Part shown: positions 1 to 9,405 of the stretch, piece by piece | Layout: every line of letters starts with the position of its first letter | Numbering within the stretch: position 1 is the first letter of the stretch | Origin: Verrucomicrobiota bacterium | GTDB taxonomy: Bacteria > Verrucomicrobiota > Verrucomicrobiia > Limisphaerales > J093 | Reading direction: 5' to 3' | DNA: 63,630 nucleotides | Assembly: GCA_022710935.1 (NCBI GenBank) | Contig: JAKLFY010000035.1 | Span: forward strand, 1 to 63,630 | The notes under the pieces: generated by a model | What the model was told of the DNA's origin: nothing | What the model saw: the letters and a program-made list of their open reading frames with translations, nothing else | Database searches by the model: none | Made by a program: the position numbers and the translations under genes

Positions 1-229
1 TAGGCCGCGTGCCCCCACGCGGCGCAAATGATGACATCGGGAACAGCACTGCGCCGGGTCAGGCGACCCGGCCTACAACAACAGGCGTTGATGCTCATGG
101 TGTAGGCCGCGTGCCCCCACGCGGCGCAAATGATGACATCGGGAACAGCACTGCGCCGGGTCAGGCGACCCGGCCTACAACAACAGGCGTTGATGCTCAT
201 GGTGTAGGCCGCGTGCCCCCACGCGGCGC
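1..229. repeat. 102-bp tandem repeat, 2.25 copies
   Basis: Two full direct copies (1-102 and 103-204) and a 25-base partial third copy (205-229) are essentially identical. Each unit holds two perfect palindromes: CCGCGTG-cccc-CACGCGG and GCCGGGTC-aggc-GACCCGGC, so each could fold into two stable hairpins. A small open frame runs through the array, but it only translates the repeat and has no protein features. The array probably continues to the left of the window. Intergenic REP/BIME-type element is the best reading; function unknown. Confidence 0.85.
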
Positions 230-291
230 GCGAACAGACACCGGTGCGGACGCCGGGTAAGGGCCGACCACAGGGGTCGCCCATAAAGTTC

Positions 292-321
292 TTTACAGTC
301 AGGCGTACCGCCCCTTATTGT
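292..321 (+). promoter_or_regulatory. Candidate sigma70 promoter for rpsO
   Basis: TTTACA (292-297) and TATTGT (316-321) are separated by 18 bases and lie about 36 bases before the rpsO start. This is a match by eye to a -35/-10 pair, with no experimental support. Confidence 0.35.
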
Positions 322-356
322 CCGTCCTTCATTGATTTTGGCTGGACAGAACGGGT

Positions 357-614
357 ATGGAAGCAAAGACGAAGACGATCACGGATTTCCGGTTGCACGA
401 GAAGGACACAGGATCTGCCGACGTGCAAATAGCGCTTTTGACGCAGCGGATCAATCAGCTCACCGACCATTTGCAGAAGCACCGCAAAGACCACAGCTCG
501 CGTCGAGGCCTGCTGATGATGGTGGGCCAGAGGCGGCGTCTGCTGGATTACCTGCACACGACCGACTCGGACCGCTATCTTGCGGTGACCAAGAAGCTCA
601 AGCTGCGCAGGTAA
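357..614 (+). CDS. rpsO: 30S ribosomal protein S15
   Basis: Ribosomal protein S15 binds 16S rRNA early in assembly of the small-subunit platform and forms part of an intersubunit bridge. The 85-residue product is close to the usual 88-89 and shows the family core: [19 protein letters not shown] near residues 11-29, then [12 protein letters not shown] and [11 protein letters not shown]. The basic C-terminus ends KKLKLRR. The ATG at 357 gives the expected N-terminus. It is followed 234 bases later by pnp, the classic rpsO-pnp pairing, so co-transcription is likely. Confidence 0.97.
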   Translation: MEAKTKTITDFRLHEKDTGSADVQIALLTQRINQLTDHLQKHRKDHSSRRGLLMMVGQRRRLLDYLHTTDSDRYLAVTKKLKLRR

Positions 615-848
615 GGGCCTCCGCGAGCAGTCCGCGATCATGTGTCGCGGCTCCAGCCATAGCAGAATCCTTGGGCGAACAGCTCGCTCACCCGAGTGGG
701 GTGGGTCGGCCGGCAAAGCGCGGGCCGGCGGGAGCGACGCCTTAGACACACCGCGCCAACAAACACCAAGTCCTGCCGGCTTAGGGAAATTTCATTCGGC
801 TTCTCCGCGTGGGCGGTCGACTGAAGTTCCTCCGGGTCGGCAGGCAGA

Positions 849-3176
849 ATGAAAGTTCGTATGCCTGAAACAGTTACCGTCCCCGTCGGGGCCGGCCAAA
901 TCCACATCGAAACCGGTCTGCTCGCCAAGCAAGCGGACGGCGCAGTCACCGTCCGGCTTGGGGAGACCATTGTGATCGTGGCCACGGTTGCGGCCGCCAC
1001 GCCGCGGGAGAAGCAGGAGTTCTTCCCGCTGACAGTCGATTATCGGGAGAAAGCGGCGGCCGCGGGGAAATTCCCCGGCGGTTATTTCAAACGCGAAGGC
1101 CGTCCCACCGAGAAGGAGATCCTCACATCGAGGATGATCGACCGGCCCATCCGGCCGTTGTTCCCGAAAGGGTGGTTCAACGAGGTGCAAGTGCAGAGCA
1201 TTCTGCTCAGCGCCGACGGCGAAAACGATCCCGATATCCTCAGCATCAACGGGGCGTCCGCCGCCCTGATGGTCAGCGACATCCCCTGGGCCGGTCCCAT
1301 CGCGGCCGTCCGCGTGGGCCGGATCAAGGGCCAGTTCGTCGCCAACCCCACCCATGCGCAGAAGGCGGAGAGCGACCTCGATCTGGTCTATGTGGGGAGC
1401 GAGACCGAGATGGTCATGTTCGAAGGATCGGCCCTCGAGATTCCGGAAGCGGATTTCATTGGCGCCCTCAGCTTCGCCCAGCTTTGCTGTCAGCCGCTGA
1501 TCTCCGCCCAGAAAGACCTTGCGGCGAAGGCCGGAAGGCCGAAGCGCTCGATCACGGTCAACGTGGTTCCCGACGAGGTTTTGCGCGAAGCCAAGGCGCT
1601 CGCCGGCGAGCAGACCGTTCCGGCCCTGCTGACACCTGGCAAACATGAGCGTGAGGCCGCGTGGAAAGCCGTCACCGAGCAGGTGGCGCCCAAGCTGATC
1701 GAGAAGTTCGGCGCGGAGAAGATCACCGATTTCGTTCTGAAGGATACCTTCACCCACCTGCAAAAGGAGGCCGTGCGGGATCAGATCCTCAACCACGGAA
1801 AACGGCTCGATGGACGCGCCATGGACGAGGTGCGCCCGATCAGTTCCAGCGTGGGGCTTCTGCCGCGCGCCCACGGATCGGCCCTGTTCACCCGCGGCGA
1901 GACCCAGGTCCTGGCCCTTGTCACACTCGGCACCACCGAGGATTCCCAGGAAATCGATGCCTATACCGGCGGAGACAAGGAAAAGCAGTTCATCCTCCAC
2001 TATAATTTCCCGAATTTCTCCGTCGGCGAGACCGGGCGCATCGCGGGTCCGGGCCGGCGCGAAATCGGTCATGGGGCGTTGGCGGAACGTTCGATCGAGC
2101 CGATGGTGCCGCTCAAGGAATTCCCGTACGCGGTGCGGGTGACCAGCGAGATCATGGAGTCGAACGGCAGCACCTCGATGGCGACCGTGTGTGGCGGCAG
2201 CCTCGCCCTCATGGATGCGGGCGTGCCGCTGGTCCGGCCCGTCGCGGGAATCAGCATCGGGCTCTGCACCGAATACGGTTCGAGCGGCAAGATTGCCCGC
2301 TATGAAATGCTGACGGACATCATCGGGGCCGAGGACTTCTTCTGCGACATGGACTGCAAGATCGCGGGGACGGAGAAGGGCGTAACGGGTTTTCAGCTCG
2401 ATCTGAAGCTCAAGGGGATTCCGCACCTGTTGATGGCCGAGGCGATCGAGAAGGCGCGCGTTGCGCGGCTCAAGATTCTCAAGATCATGGCCGAGACGAT
2501 CGCCGAGCCCCGCAAGGAGCTCAGCAAGTACGCCCCGCGCATCCTGACGCTCAAGATCAATCCGGAGAAGATCGGCGCGCTCATCGGTCCGGGCGGCAAG
2601 AACATCAAGCGCATCGTCGATGAGTCCGGATGCGAGATCAACATCGAGGACGACGGCACGGTGCAGATCTACTCGACCAGTGCCGAGGGCATGGAGGTGG
2701 CCCGTCGCGAGGTCGAGGCGCTCAGCGCCGAGATCGAGGTGGGCAAGTTGTACCGGGGCAAGGTGGTCACCATCAAGGAATTCGGCTGTTTCGTCGAGGT
2801 GTTCCCCGGCCAGGACGGCCTTGTGCACATCAGCGAACTCGCCAACTTCAGGGTCAAACAGACCGAAGACATCGTCAAGCTCGGCGACGAAATCTGGGTC
2901 AAATGTCTCGGGGTGGATGAAAAAGGCCGGGTCCGACTCTCCCGCAAGGCGGCGATGGAGGAACGCGACAAGCTCGAGCGCGATAAGCAGCCCTCGGGCG
3001 AGGGAGAACGCCCGGCTCGGCGTCCGGAAGGCGATCGACCGCCGCGGAGCGAGCACCGATCGGAAAGGCCGGAGCGCAGGGAGAGGCCCAATCGAGGTGA
3101 TCGCTACGACCGCGGTCCGCGCCCGGATCGGGGCGAACGTCCGCCGCCGGAAGGGACACCCACGAATCAGGCTTGA
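849..3176 (+). CDS. pnp: Polyribonucleotide nucleotidyltransferase (PNPase)
   Basis: PNPase degrades RNA phosphorolytically from the 3' end and is a degradosome component in many bacteria. The 775-residue product has two RNase PH-type domains, with the second catalytic segment around D500-M-D502 ([13 protein letters not shown]). A KH domain with [10 protein letters not shown] lies near residues 578-590 and an S1 domain ([15 protein letters not shown]) at about 632-697. The tail after residue 700 is a low-complexity Arg/Glu/Pro-rich extension (repeated RPE, RSE, RGDR), probably a disordered RNA- or partner-binding tail. The start could also be the ATG at 861. The 234-base rpsO-pnp spacer shows no clear terminator. 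Confidence 0.97.
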   Translation: MKVRMPETVTVPVGAGQIHIETGLLAKQADGAVTVRLGETIVIVATVAAATPREKQEFFPLTVDYREKAAAAGKFPGGYFKREGRPTEKEILTSRMIDRPIRPLFPKGWFNEVQVQSILLSADGENDPDILSINGASAALMVSDIPWAGPIAAVRVGRIKGQFVANPTHAQKAESDLDLVYVGSETEMVMFEGSALEIPEADFIGALSFAQLCCQPLISAQKDLAAKAGRPKRSITVNVVPDEVLREAKALAGEQTVPALLTPGKHEREAAWKAVTEQVAPKLIEKFGAEKITDFVLKDTFTHLQKEAVRDQILNHGKRLDGRAMDEVRPISSSVGLLPRAHGSALFTRGETQVLALVTLGTTEDSQEIDAYTGGDKEKQFILHYNFPNFSVGETGRIAGPGRREIGHGALAERSIEPMVPLKEFPYAVRVTSEIMESNGSTSMATVCGGSLALMDAGVPLVRPVAGISIGLCTEYGSSGKIARYEMLTDIIGAEDFFCDMDCKIAGTEKGVTGFQLDLKLKGIPHLLMAEAIEKARVARLKILKIMAETIAEPRKELSKYAPRILTLKINPEKIGALIGPGGKNIKRIVDESGCEINIEDDGTVQIYSTSAEGMEVARREVEALSAEIEVGKLYRGKVVTIKEFGCFVEVFPGQDGLVHISELANFRVKQTEDIVKLGDEIWVKCLGVDEKGRVRLSRKAAMEERDKLERDKQPSGEGERPARRPEGDRPPRSEHRSERPERRERPNRGDRYDRGPRPDRGERPPPEGTPTNQA

Positions 3177-3202
3177 TTTTACCGATCACGTCTTCATAAG
3201 TA
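3173..3202 (+). promoter_or_regulatory. Candidate promoter for the ferredoxin gene
   Basis: TTGATT (3173-3178), overlapping the pnp stop codon, and TAAGTA (3197-3202) are separated by 18 bases. They lie 28 bases before the ferredoxin ATG. Called by eye only. Confidence 0.35.
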
Positions 3203-3229
3203 CCAACGATTAACAACCAAAACGATTGT

Positions 3230-3463
3230 ATGGCTGACATCGCAAACAAATATCCAGAAAACGTCCCCGGCAAGTATTACGTCGACAATCAATGCATCGA
3301 CTGTGATCTCTGTCGCGAGACGGCTCCGAACAACTTCAAACGCAACGAGGACGGCGGCTACTCGTTCGTCTGCAAACAGCCCGAGAACGAGGACGAAGCG
3401 AGCCAGTGCAAGGACGCCAAGGAAGGATGCCCCGTCGAAGCCATCGGCGACAATGGGGCCTAG
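3230..3463 (+). CDS. Single-cluster [4Fe-4S] ferredoxin
   Basis: A small acidic electron carrier of 77 residues. Cluster ligands are C22, C25 and C28 (CIDCDLC) plus C67 in the EGCPVEAI motif, which is the single [4Fe-4S] arrangement with the second cluster lost. Two more cysteines, C48 and C60, could form the disulfide seen in some monocluster ferredoxins. The length and the N-terminal KYYVDNQCIDC segment fit the thermophile/Desulfovibrio-type ferredoxin I family. It has its own likely promoter and is followed by a strong terminator at 3609-3637, so it is probably monocistronic. Redox partner unknown. Confidence 0.93.
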   Translation: MADIANKYPENVPGKYYVDNQCIDCDLCRETAPNNFKRNEDGGYSFVCKQPENEDEASQCKDAKEGCPVEAIGDNGA

Positions 3464-3608
3464 TCGTCTGTTGAACGAGTCGAAACCCGCCGCGTGAGGA
3501 AACGCGGTCCGTTGGCCCCGTCCACTCTTTCAGAATAGAAGGTGCGCCGGGTTTCCTCACCGGGCAAACACGCCAAGAGGCGCGTCACTTTTGTTCTCTC
3601 AGTCAAAC

Positions 3609-3637
3609 CCGCAGGCGCCCATGCCTGCGGTTTTTTT
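3609..3637 (+). terminator. Rho-independent terminator
   Basis: A perfect 8-bp stem, CCGCAGGC-gcccat-GCCTGCGG, is followed by seven T residues (3631-3637). It ends the ferredoxin transcript. It also rules out upstream in-frame starts (for example ATG 3591) for the next gene, whose Tat signal begins at 3648. Confidence 0.92.
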
Positions 3638-3647
3638 GTCCGTGCCC

Positions 3648-6623
3648 ATGACCACGCGTCGTGAATTCCTGCAACATCTGGGAGGCTGGAGCGCTGCGGC
3701 GGCACTGTCAGCCCACTCGAATCGGCGCTCGCTCGCGGCCGATGCGGACGCTTTGCCCAACCCCGCGCTGCTCTTTCCCGGGCCCTGGGCCTTCCGCTTG
3801 CCGCGCGGCAGCATCATCCTCGTCAGTGACGCACAACTCGAGGAACTCGAGGACCCGGATCGCGAGGTCGATCTGAGCCTGAGCGCGACGCCGTATCGAA
3901 CCACGCTGCGGCGTCTCTGCCAGCAACAGCAGGCCCAGGGCGCAAGGACGCTCATTCTCGCTTTCGATCAGTTTTTCTCGCAGTACCGTCCCGGCCAGGG
4001 GGCCAATCCGCGTCGGCTAATGCCCGACACGGACGAGTACATCGGGAAGGTCGCCAAGATCAGTCAGACTCTGAAGGCGCACGGTCTGGGCCTCGAGTTG
4101 AGCCTGCTCAGTCCGCTCGAACTGGGCCCCGCCTATCGCGAGCGCACGGGCGAGTCGGGCCGATGGGTCCAGTACCGCGAGGGCCTGCGCGACCCGCGGA
4201 CCGGGCGCTACGAGGTCCAGTTGTGGCAGCACCGGCGTTGGACCAACAACAAAGGGGCAATCGAGCCGGATCGAGCCGGCGCGCGCGTCTTCGCCTTCAG
4301 GGAAAGGCCGGTGGGCGGCACCCCCTTCTGGCGCGTCTCACCCGAGGAGATTTGCGAATTGCGCGAACCGCCACAGATCGAGGAATGGAACGGGATGCTT
4401 GTCGAAGCGGGCACCTCGTTCGCGGCCCGCCGCGTCACGGTGCGCGGCGTCGGGGATGCCGACGCGGGACCGCTGGACCGTGTGCTGGTCGTGCTGAGCT
4501 ACGAAACGCCGGAGTTGGACTACTTCAGTCCGCAGGCCCTGCCGTTTCTGAAGGACCTGATCGACCGGTATCACCGGGCCGGCGTGCCGCTCAACGGGCT
4601 CTATGCGGACGAAATGCACATCCAGCAGGACTGGATCTACCACGGACATCATGACGAAGGGCAATTCACTCTGCGCTACCTGACGCCCAGCATGGCGCGC
4701 GCCTTCGCAGCCCAATTTGGGGCTGAGTTCGCGGATTTCGAGAAGTACCTCGTCTATTTCACATACGGGCAGCACGGCTTTCTCTCCGGACTCGAAGCCC
4801 GCGACCCCGCCCAACATGTCATCGGCGCCGACCCCGCCGATGTGCAGCGCACCTTCCTGCTGCGCCGGCGGTATTATGACCTGCTGACGCGCAAGGTGGT
4901 GGGTCTGTTCGCCGAAGCGAAGGCCTACGCCGAGCGGCAATACGGACACGAACTCGAGTCGCGCGCTCACGCCACCTGGGCCCAGAGCCCGACCATCGAC
5001 CGATGGGACACCGGGCCGTCGCCGCACGCGCCGCGTCAGTACGAGTACACGCCGAATTTTAAGTGGTCGAACACCGTGCACCAGGCCGCGTCGGCCTGTG
5101 ACGATTACTTCCGGTGGAACGACTTCCTCACCGGCGGCGGCAACGACCACGCCGAGGGCGGCTGGTCCGACCGCAATTACTACGCCCTCGCCCTGGCCTG
5201 CTCGACCGGCATATTGAACCGGACGCCCTACGCCTACGCCGCCCACTGGGGCATGCCCGGCGCGGTGGCGGAACGCCGCCAAGCCCTCGTCGATGCCTAC
5301 GGCGCGTCCGCAAGCCCGCCGTTCCAAGCCATCGAGAACTCGGAACATCGGGACATCGAGGTCCTGATGGTCTACCCCCTGTCGCTGGTGGCTTGCGAGG
5401 AGAGATTCGGCTCCTGGATGACCCAGTTCGGGTATGCAAATTACGTCACGCCCGGGGTGCTTCTCGAACGCGGACGCGTGACATCAGACGGCGCCATCGA
5501 GATGGCCGGACGCCGCTTCACGACCCTCGTCGTGCTGTTCGAACCTCTGCCGCCGGAGGGACTGCTGCCGTTGTTCGAGGAATTCGTCGAGCGCGGCGGG
5601 CGCCTGGTGTGGTCGGGGCCGCCGCCGCGAGTCGATTTGGCGGGCGGCGACGTTCTGGCGCGGTGGCAGAGGCTCTTTGGCATCCGCACAGTTGGTTTTC
5701 ACGCGCAAGGCCTGCTGGCGCCAGGCGAGGTCGTCGCCTTCGAAGGCCGACTCGAGAGCGTCCCGCACCAGACCATCCTGACCCATCTCCTGGTCGATCA
5801 TATCTACCCGGTCGAACCGGACACGACCAGCGCGGTGGTTGCGCGATGCGGCGCGAAGGCGATCGGTGTCACCTCGACGCGAGGGGGCAAAGGCTCGGTC
5901 ACGTATCTGGGTTTTCGCCCGCGCGACGATCAGGCGGCATCGCTCGGTTACGAGACGCGCACCTGGTTCGAGACGCTGCGGGCCTTGGGCGCTTATCCGG
6001 CGTCGCAAGCCGATCTGCCGGTGAATGACAATCCCAGCGTGGTGTCGCGCGAATCACCCTTGCTTGCCTGCCGGTTCCCCAACGGCACCGTGACCCTCGC
6101 CGTCCATTACCGGTCTCACATCGAGAGTTGGCCGGGCGGTTTCCACCGGGACGCCGACCAGGACGCCGAAGTTCTCAAACAGAATCCACTGCCTTCGGAC
6201 AGGATCGATTGCGCGGGCGGGTTGCGCGTTGCCGGCCACGACGTGCGGTATCGGGGCCGGTTGTTGGTCGCTTTCCAGGTTGGTGGGGACAGCCAATTGA
6301 AGGCGTTTGGCGGATATGATTGCGCGTCGATTCATTTGGACGGCGTCGAACACACGTTTGCCGAGCAGCCCGTCGCTCATCTCGCCTGGGCGCCGGTGGC
6401 GGAAAACCGCCGCGTTCCGGGTGGGGCGATCATCGAGATCTGGGCGGCCAGCACGGGGCCCGTGCGCATTCCGATGGCCGATGGCGCGGCCCGAGGCCGT
6501 CTCTTTCTCGCCGGCGCCGCGCCCGGCGCGTTGGGCGAGGAACTCGACTGCGCATTGCGCGACGGCGCGCTGGTGTTCGATCCTGCGTCACGGGGTCGGC
6601 GTCGGCACTTCTACCTCCTCTAA
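3648..6623 (+). CDS. Tat-exported glycosidase-like protein (unclassified)
   Basis: A 991-residue protein beginning MTTRREFLQHLGGWSAAAAL, a clear twin-arginine signal (RREFL), so it is exported folded. The start at 3648 is chosen because the signal begins there and the terminator lies just upstream. The middle part looks like a TIM-barrel glycosidase: long alternating segments and LYADEMHIQQDW near residue 320, where D or E could be catalytic. Residues about 560-700 (VLMVYPLSLVACEERFGSWM, then FEEFVERGGRLVWSGPPP) resemble the glutamine-amidotransferase-like trimerisation domain of GH42/GH14-type enzymes. A beta-rich C-terminal part follows. No specific substrate can be assigned, and a non-catalytic role remains possible. 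Confidence 0.6.
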   Translation: MTTRREFLQHLGGWSAAAALSAHSNRRSLAADADALPNPALLFPGPWAFRLPRGSIILVSDAQLEELEDPDREVDLSLSATPYRTTLRRLCQQQQAQGARTLILAFDQFFSQYRPGQGANPRRLMPDTDEYIGKVAKISQTLKAHGLGLELSLLSPLELGPAYRERTGESGRWVQYREGLRDPRTGRYEVQLWQHRRWTNNKGAIEPDRAGARVFAFRERPVGGTPFWRVSPEEICELREPPQIEEWNGMLVEAGTSFAARRVTVRGVGDADAGPLDRVLVVLSYETPELDYFSPQALPFLKDLIDRYHRAGVPLNGLYADEMHIQQDWIYHGHHDEGQFTLRYLTPSMARAFAAQFGAEFADFEKYLVYFTYGQHGFLSGLEARDPAQHVIGADPADVQRTFLLRRRYYDLLTRKVVGLFAEAKAYAERQYGHELESRAHATWAQSPTIDRWDTGPSPHAPRQYEYTPNFKWSNTVHQAASACDDYFRWNDFLTGGGNDHAEGGWSDRNYYALALACSTGILNRTPYAYAAHWGMPGAVAERRQALVDAYGASASPPFQAIENSEHRDIEVLMVYPLSLVACEERFGSWMTQFGYANYVTPGVLLERGRVTSDGAIEMAGRRFTTLVVLFEPLPPEGLLPLFEEFVERGGRLVWSGPPPRVDLAGGDVLARWQRLFGIRTVGFHAQGLLAPGEVVAFEGRLESVPHQTILTHLLVDHIYPVEPDTTSAVVARCGAKAIGVTSTRGGKGSVTYLGFRPRDDQAASLGYETRTWFETLRALGAYPASQADLPVNDNPSVVSRESPLLACRFPNGTVTLAVHYRSHIESWPGGFHRDADQDAEVLKQNPLPSDRIDCAGGLRVAGHDVRYRGRLLVAFQVGGDSQLKAFGGYDCASIHLDGVEHTFAEQPVAHLAWAPVAENRRVPGGAIIEIWAASTGPVRIPMADGAARGRLFLAGAAPGALGEELDCALRDGALVFDPASRGRRRHFYLL

Positions 6624-6630
6624 CCGCATA

Positions 6631-6656
6631 GCAGTCATTTTGTGAAATCTGACTGC
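6631..6656. terminator. Candidate bidirectional hairpin between convergent genes
   Basis: GCAGTCA (6631-6637) pairs with TGACTGC (6650-6656), with an inner TTT/AAA extension. It lies in the 148-base gap between the Tat-exported protein and the end of the respiratory operon. There is no long T tract, so intrinsic terminator activity is uncertain. Confidence 0.4.
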
Positions 6657-6771
6657 CGTGTGAACAGACGGGGTGGGAAGCATGCGGGTTGGCAGCCCGG
6701 ACATCCGACGCCGCGAAGCCTTGCACGACCGTGATGCGCTTCGTGCATGCCGGCCATCCAGGTTGGGTGTG

Positions 6772-7944
6772 TCATGCGGACTCGCGGAGCTCGGCCCTTC
6801 GACCGGCAATGAGCCCGGGGACGACCATCATGTGAAGGGCGAGCAGGAGGAGGAGACCGGCGACCAGGAACACCGCGAACAATCCCGCCATGCCCCACTG
6901 CGTGTGAACAGGCACCTCAGCGAGTGAGAAGAAAGGTCTCAACTGCTCCTGACGCACGACGTCCCGCAGAGCGACCAGGGGCGCCAGGGCCAGGAAGAAC
7001 GCCAGCGAAGCCATGAGCGGATAGGCCCACGAGGCTTTGTATCGCCCCAGGAAGACAAGCACCAGGCCGACGGACGCCATGGCCGTGCCCAGACCCAGGA
7101 GCAGCTTGGCCAGGCCCGCCGAGGTGACGTGTGAGCGAAGGTCGTCCGGCATCGCAGAAAGGATCCAGACACCGGCAACTGCTTCGAGCACCATGCCCAG
7201 GACGGCCACGCTCACGGCAATCCGGTGATTGTGTCTTCCCTCTTCGGTCAGACCCCACTTGAGCATCATGACGCCCCGGAACAGGATGGCGACGCCCGCC
7301 ACCGTGAAACCGGGCGCCAGAATCAGCAACCACCGCGCAAAGAGCGTTGGGTCGTCCATGTTCAGATTCCGGCCTCCAGGCGACTTCGCGTAAAGCCCCA
7401 TCCACTTCTCGGGCGAGACCGACAACGTGATGTTATTGACGAAGAAGAAGCCGACGCCCAGCAGTGCCATCGCCGCCAGAACCGAGAGTAGCAGGACGCC
7501 GGGATGCTCCGGGTTCTTCACGAGCTTCTGGTAGTAGAACACCCCGTACAGGAAGACCACCAGGGGAATCACCAGAATCCAGTGAAACCCGAGCAGAATC
7601 GACGAGGAGTAAAACATCTGCCCGTACAGAACCTGGACGAAGAGCAGCGGGGGTATGCCGAACGTGATCAGGTACGAGGTGCCCAGCGGCAGCAAATCCC
7701 GCAGATACCTCGCCAACCGGTCGTCGTACTGCTTCCTCGCGATCCTCAGCCACAGGTAGATGAAAACGCTCCCGACCGTCAGGTTCATCGCCAGGAAGTG
7801 CAGGGTCAGCGTGAAGTAGGACAGCGCCTGCAGCAGGATCGGCGGAACCGGATAGCCCAGCGGATCGGGACTCGGGATTGGAAGACCGCCGCCGCTCGCG
7901 GTCGCAGCGGCCAGCACGCCAGCCATCGCGAGTGCGGTGCTCAT
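6772..7944 (-). CDS. Multi-spanning bd-like oxidase subunit, last gene of respiratory operon
   Basis: A 390-residue membrane protein with about eight hydrophobic helices. Its N-terminal helices (ALSYFTLTLHFLAMNLTVGS, then LGTSYLITFGIPPLLFVQ) resemble the partner gene's cytochrome bd subunit I-like helices, including a His in the first helix. It is not an ordinary CydB by eye. The start at 7944 overlaps the stop of the upstream cytochrome gene by four bases (ATGA), so the two are translationally coupled and almost certainly subunits of one complex. A longer upstream reading exists, but its Arg-rich sequence is an out-of-frame shadow of the upstream gene. Probable role: second membrane subunit of a non-canonical bd-superfamily oxidase. 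Confidence 0.65.
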   Translation of the reverse strand: MSTALAMAGVLAAATASGGGLPIPSPDPLGYPVPPILLQALSYFTLTLHFLAMNLTVGSVFIYLWLRIARKQYDDRLARYLRDLLPLGTSYLITFGIPPLLFVQVLYGQMFYSSSILLGFHWILVIPLVVFLYGVFYYQKLVKNPEHPGVLLLSVLAAMALLGVGFFFVNNITLSVSPEKWMGLYAKSPGGRNLNMDDPTLFARWLLILAPGFTVAGVAILFRGVMMLKWGLTEEGRHNHRIAVSVAVLGMVLEAVAGVWILSAMPDDLRSHVTSAGLAKLLLGLGTAMASVGLVLVFLGRYKASWAYPLMASLAFFLALAPLVALRDVVRQEQLRPFFSLAEVPVHTQWGMAGLFAVFLVAGLLLLLALHMMVVPGLIAGRRAELRESA

Positions 7945-9365
7945 TGCGCCACCTCCGCCCCAGCCACTTCGAGACCGCGCAACGCCTGCCCGCGCCCGCC
8001 GGGGTCGAGACCGTTCCTTTCGGCCGTGGCCTGCGGATCGCGCACCAGGTCGCGCGGATCGACGGTCTCGCCGCGGAGGGAGAGCACGTAGGCCACCAGT
8101 GCGGCCTTGTCCAACGCATCCCCCTGAAACGGCGGCATCACCCCCATGTCCTGCATCGTGCCCAGCCACCGGGAGCCGAACTCGGGAGTCCAGTCGCGGG
8201 TCCGGTAGACCACGGACCGATAACCGTCGCGCGTGTGGCAACTGGCGCATTGGAGGCGGAAGACCTGTTCGCCGTGGGCGAGCGTGCGGGGCGCGACGCC
8301 GCCGCGCCACTTGGCCTTCTCAAGATAGGAACCATTCAGTTGAGCCGGGTCTTTGGCGTCCTTCACCCAGAGCCCGTTCGAGTAAAGGACCCCATGAATC
8401 ACGTACGGTTTGCGGCCCATTTCACGGAAGAACTCCGCCCCCATAATCCCCAACTGGGCCACCAACAGCATCGAGATGGCCGCAATGGTGTTGACCGTCT
8501 TGGGATACGCGGCGAACACCAGCGTTCCCACGACCAGAAGCGTCCCCGCCACCCCGGCGAGGATGGCCATCCGGGTGAGCGCCGAGAGCGTCCCGCCAAC
8601 CACTCCCACGGTTCCACCGCCAAGGATCGAGACCGTGCTTGCGGGCAGGGTCGTGAAGTACCAGTAGCTCAGGCCGGGAACCAGGATCGCCGCGGGAATC
8701 ACCCACTTCACGCAGAACTGGATGATGCGCGCCTTGAATTCCTCATCCCGGATGCGGCTCGCCACGAGGAAACCGGCCAGACCGGCCAGCAGGAACATCG
8801 TCACGGTGCGGATGAGCAGAGCCGGGAAATACCCGGGATTGAAGAACCCGGCCGCGATGTCCTTGTTCTCGAGCGTCCAGGCGCCCGGGGTGAGCATGAA
8901 CGTCAGGATGCCGTTGATCACCACCAGAGATCCCCAGGCGATGACGAAGTAGGCGCCTGCGAGAAAAGTCTGCATCCGCGGCGTGTTGCGTTTGAACCCG
9001 TAGTAATACAGGTAGAGCACGGTCAGTTCGCCCAGGAAGAAAACCCACTCGATGGCCCAGGCGAAGACGAACTGGTGAATCAGCAGGCTGGTGGCTTCGG
9101 CGCTTGCCAGTTGGATCGAGAACCAGATGCCAACGCCAGTCGTGGCCCCCACAACCGTCGTGTACACCAAAAAGAAGGTGGCGAACTTGTGCAGCCAGTC
9201 GCGGATCCGCTGCCCGTCAGGCTGTCGCCTCGACCAGATCTCGGCCACGACCAGGAACGCGCCCCCGCCCACCGCGACATGCGAGATGAGCACGTGGATG
9301 ATCGCGATGATCGCCACCACCAGACCCGCGCCCAAGCCCCCGACATCCCAGATTGGATAGTTCAT
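7941..9365 (-). CDS. Cytochrome bd subunit I-like protein fused to a c-type cytochrome
   Basis: A 474-residue membrane protein. Helix 1 carries H24 and H29 (AIIAIIHVLISHVAVGGGAF), like the heme-ligand helix of CydA. A helical segment with two glutamates, AIEWVFFLGELTVLYLYYY, aligns with the E99/E107 region that handles protons and heme in CydA. The quinol-binding Q loop of true quinol oxidases is not apparent. The C-terminal part holds a covalent heme site, C373-A-S-C-H377, with a candidate distal Met in MQDMGVMPPF. The bd superfamily is known to contain cytochrome c-bearing members; assignment to it here is inference. Electrons probably come from the Rieske/cytochrome b genes just upstream, so it may be a cytochrome c-fed oxygen reductase. 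The gap to the cytochrome b gene is 40 bases. Confidence 0.72.
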   Translation of the reverse strand: MNYPIWDVGGLGAGLVVAIIAIIHVLISHVAVGGGAFLVVAEIWSRRQPDGQRIRDWLHKFATFFLVYTTVVGATTGVGIWFSIQLASAEATSLLIHQFVFAWAIEWVFFLGELTVLYLYYYGFKRNTPRMQTFLAGAYFVIAWGSLVVINGILTFMLTPGAWTLENKDIAAGFFNPGYFPALLIRTVTMFLLAGLAGFLVASRIRDEEFKARIIQFCVKWVIPAAILVPGLSYWYFTTLPASTVSILGGGTVGVVGGTLSALTRMAILAGVAGTLLVVGTLVFAAYPKTVNTIAAISMLLVAQLGIMGAEFFREMGRKPYVIHGVLYSNGLWVKDAKDPAQLNGSYLEKAKWRGGVAPRTLAHGEQVFRLQCASCHTRDGYRSVVYRTRDWTPEFGSRWLGTMQDMGVMPPFQGDALDKAALVAYVLSLRGETVDPRDLVRDPQATAERNGLDPGGRGQALRGLEVAGAEVAQ

Positions 9366-9405
9366 CTCTTTTGCCTGTCAAATCGTCCGGCCAGGCCCCT
9401 TCGCC

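Noticed and set aside
9-260. A small repetitive protein encoded by the 102-bp repeats at the left edge
   Set aside because: 102 is divisible by three, so any open frame repeats; the product has no ribosome binding site or protein-like features.
615-848. A structured regulatory leader in front of pnp
   Set aside because: GC-rich short pairings exist, but no strong conserved hairpin or terminator/antiterminator pair could be drawn by eye.
792-3056. A 754-residue open frame on the minus strand opposite pnp
   Set aside because: Its codons mirror the pnp frame in high-GC DNA; the translated sequence is Asp/Arg/His-rich with no motif, whereas pnp is unmistakable.
3591-3647. An upstream ATG extension of the Tat-exported protein
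   Set aside because: It would begin within or before the ferredoxin terminator and put 19 non-signal residues before the twin-arginine motif.
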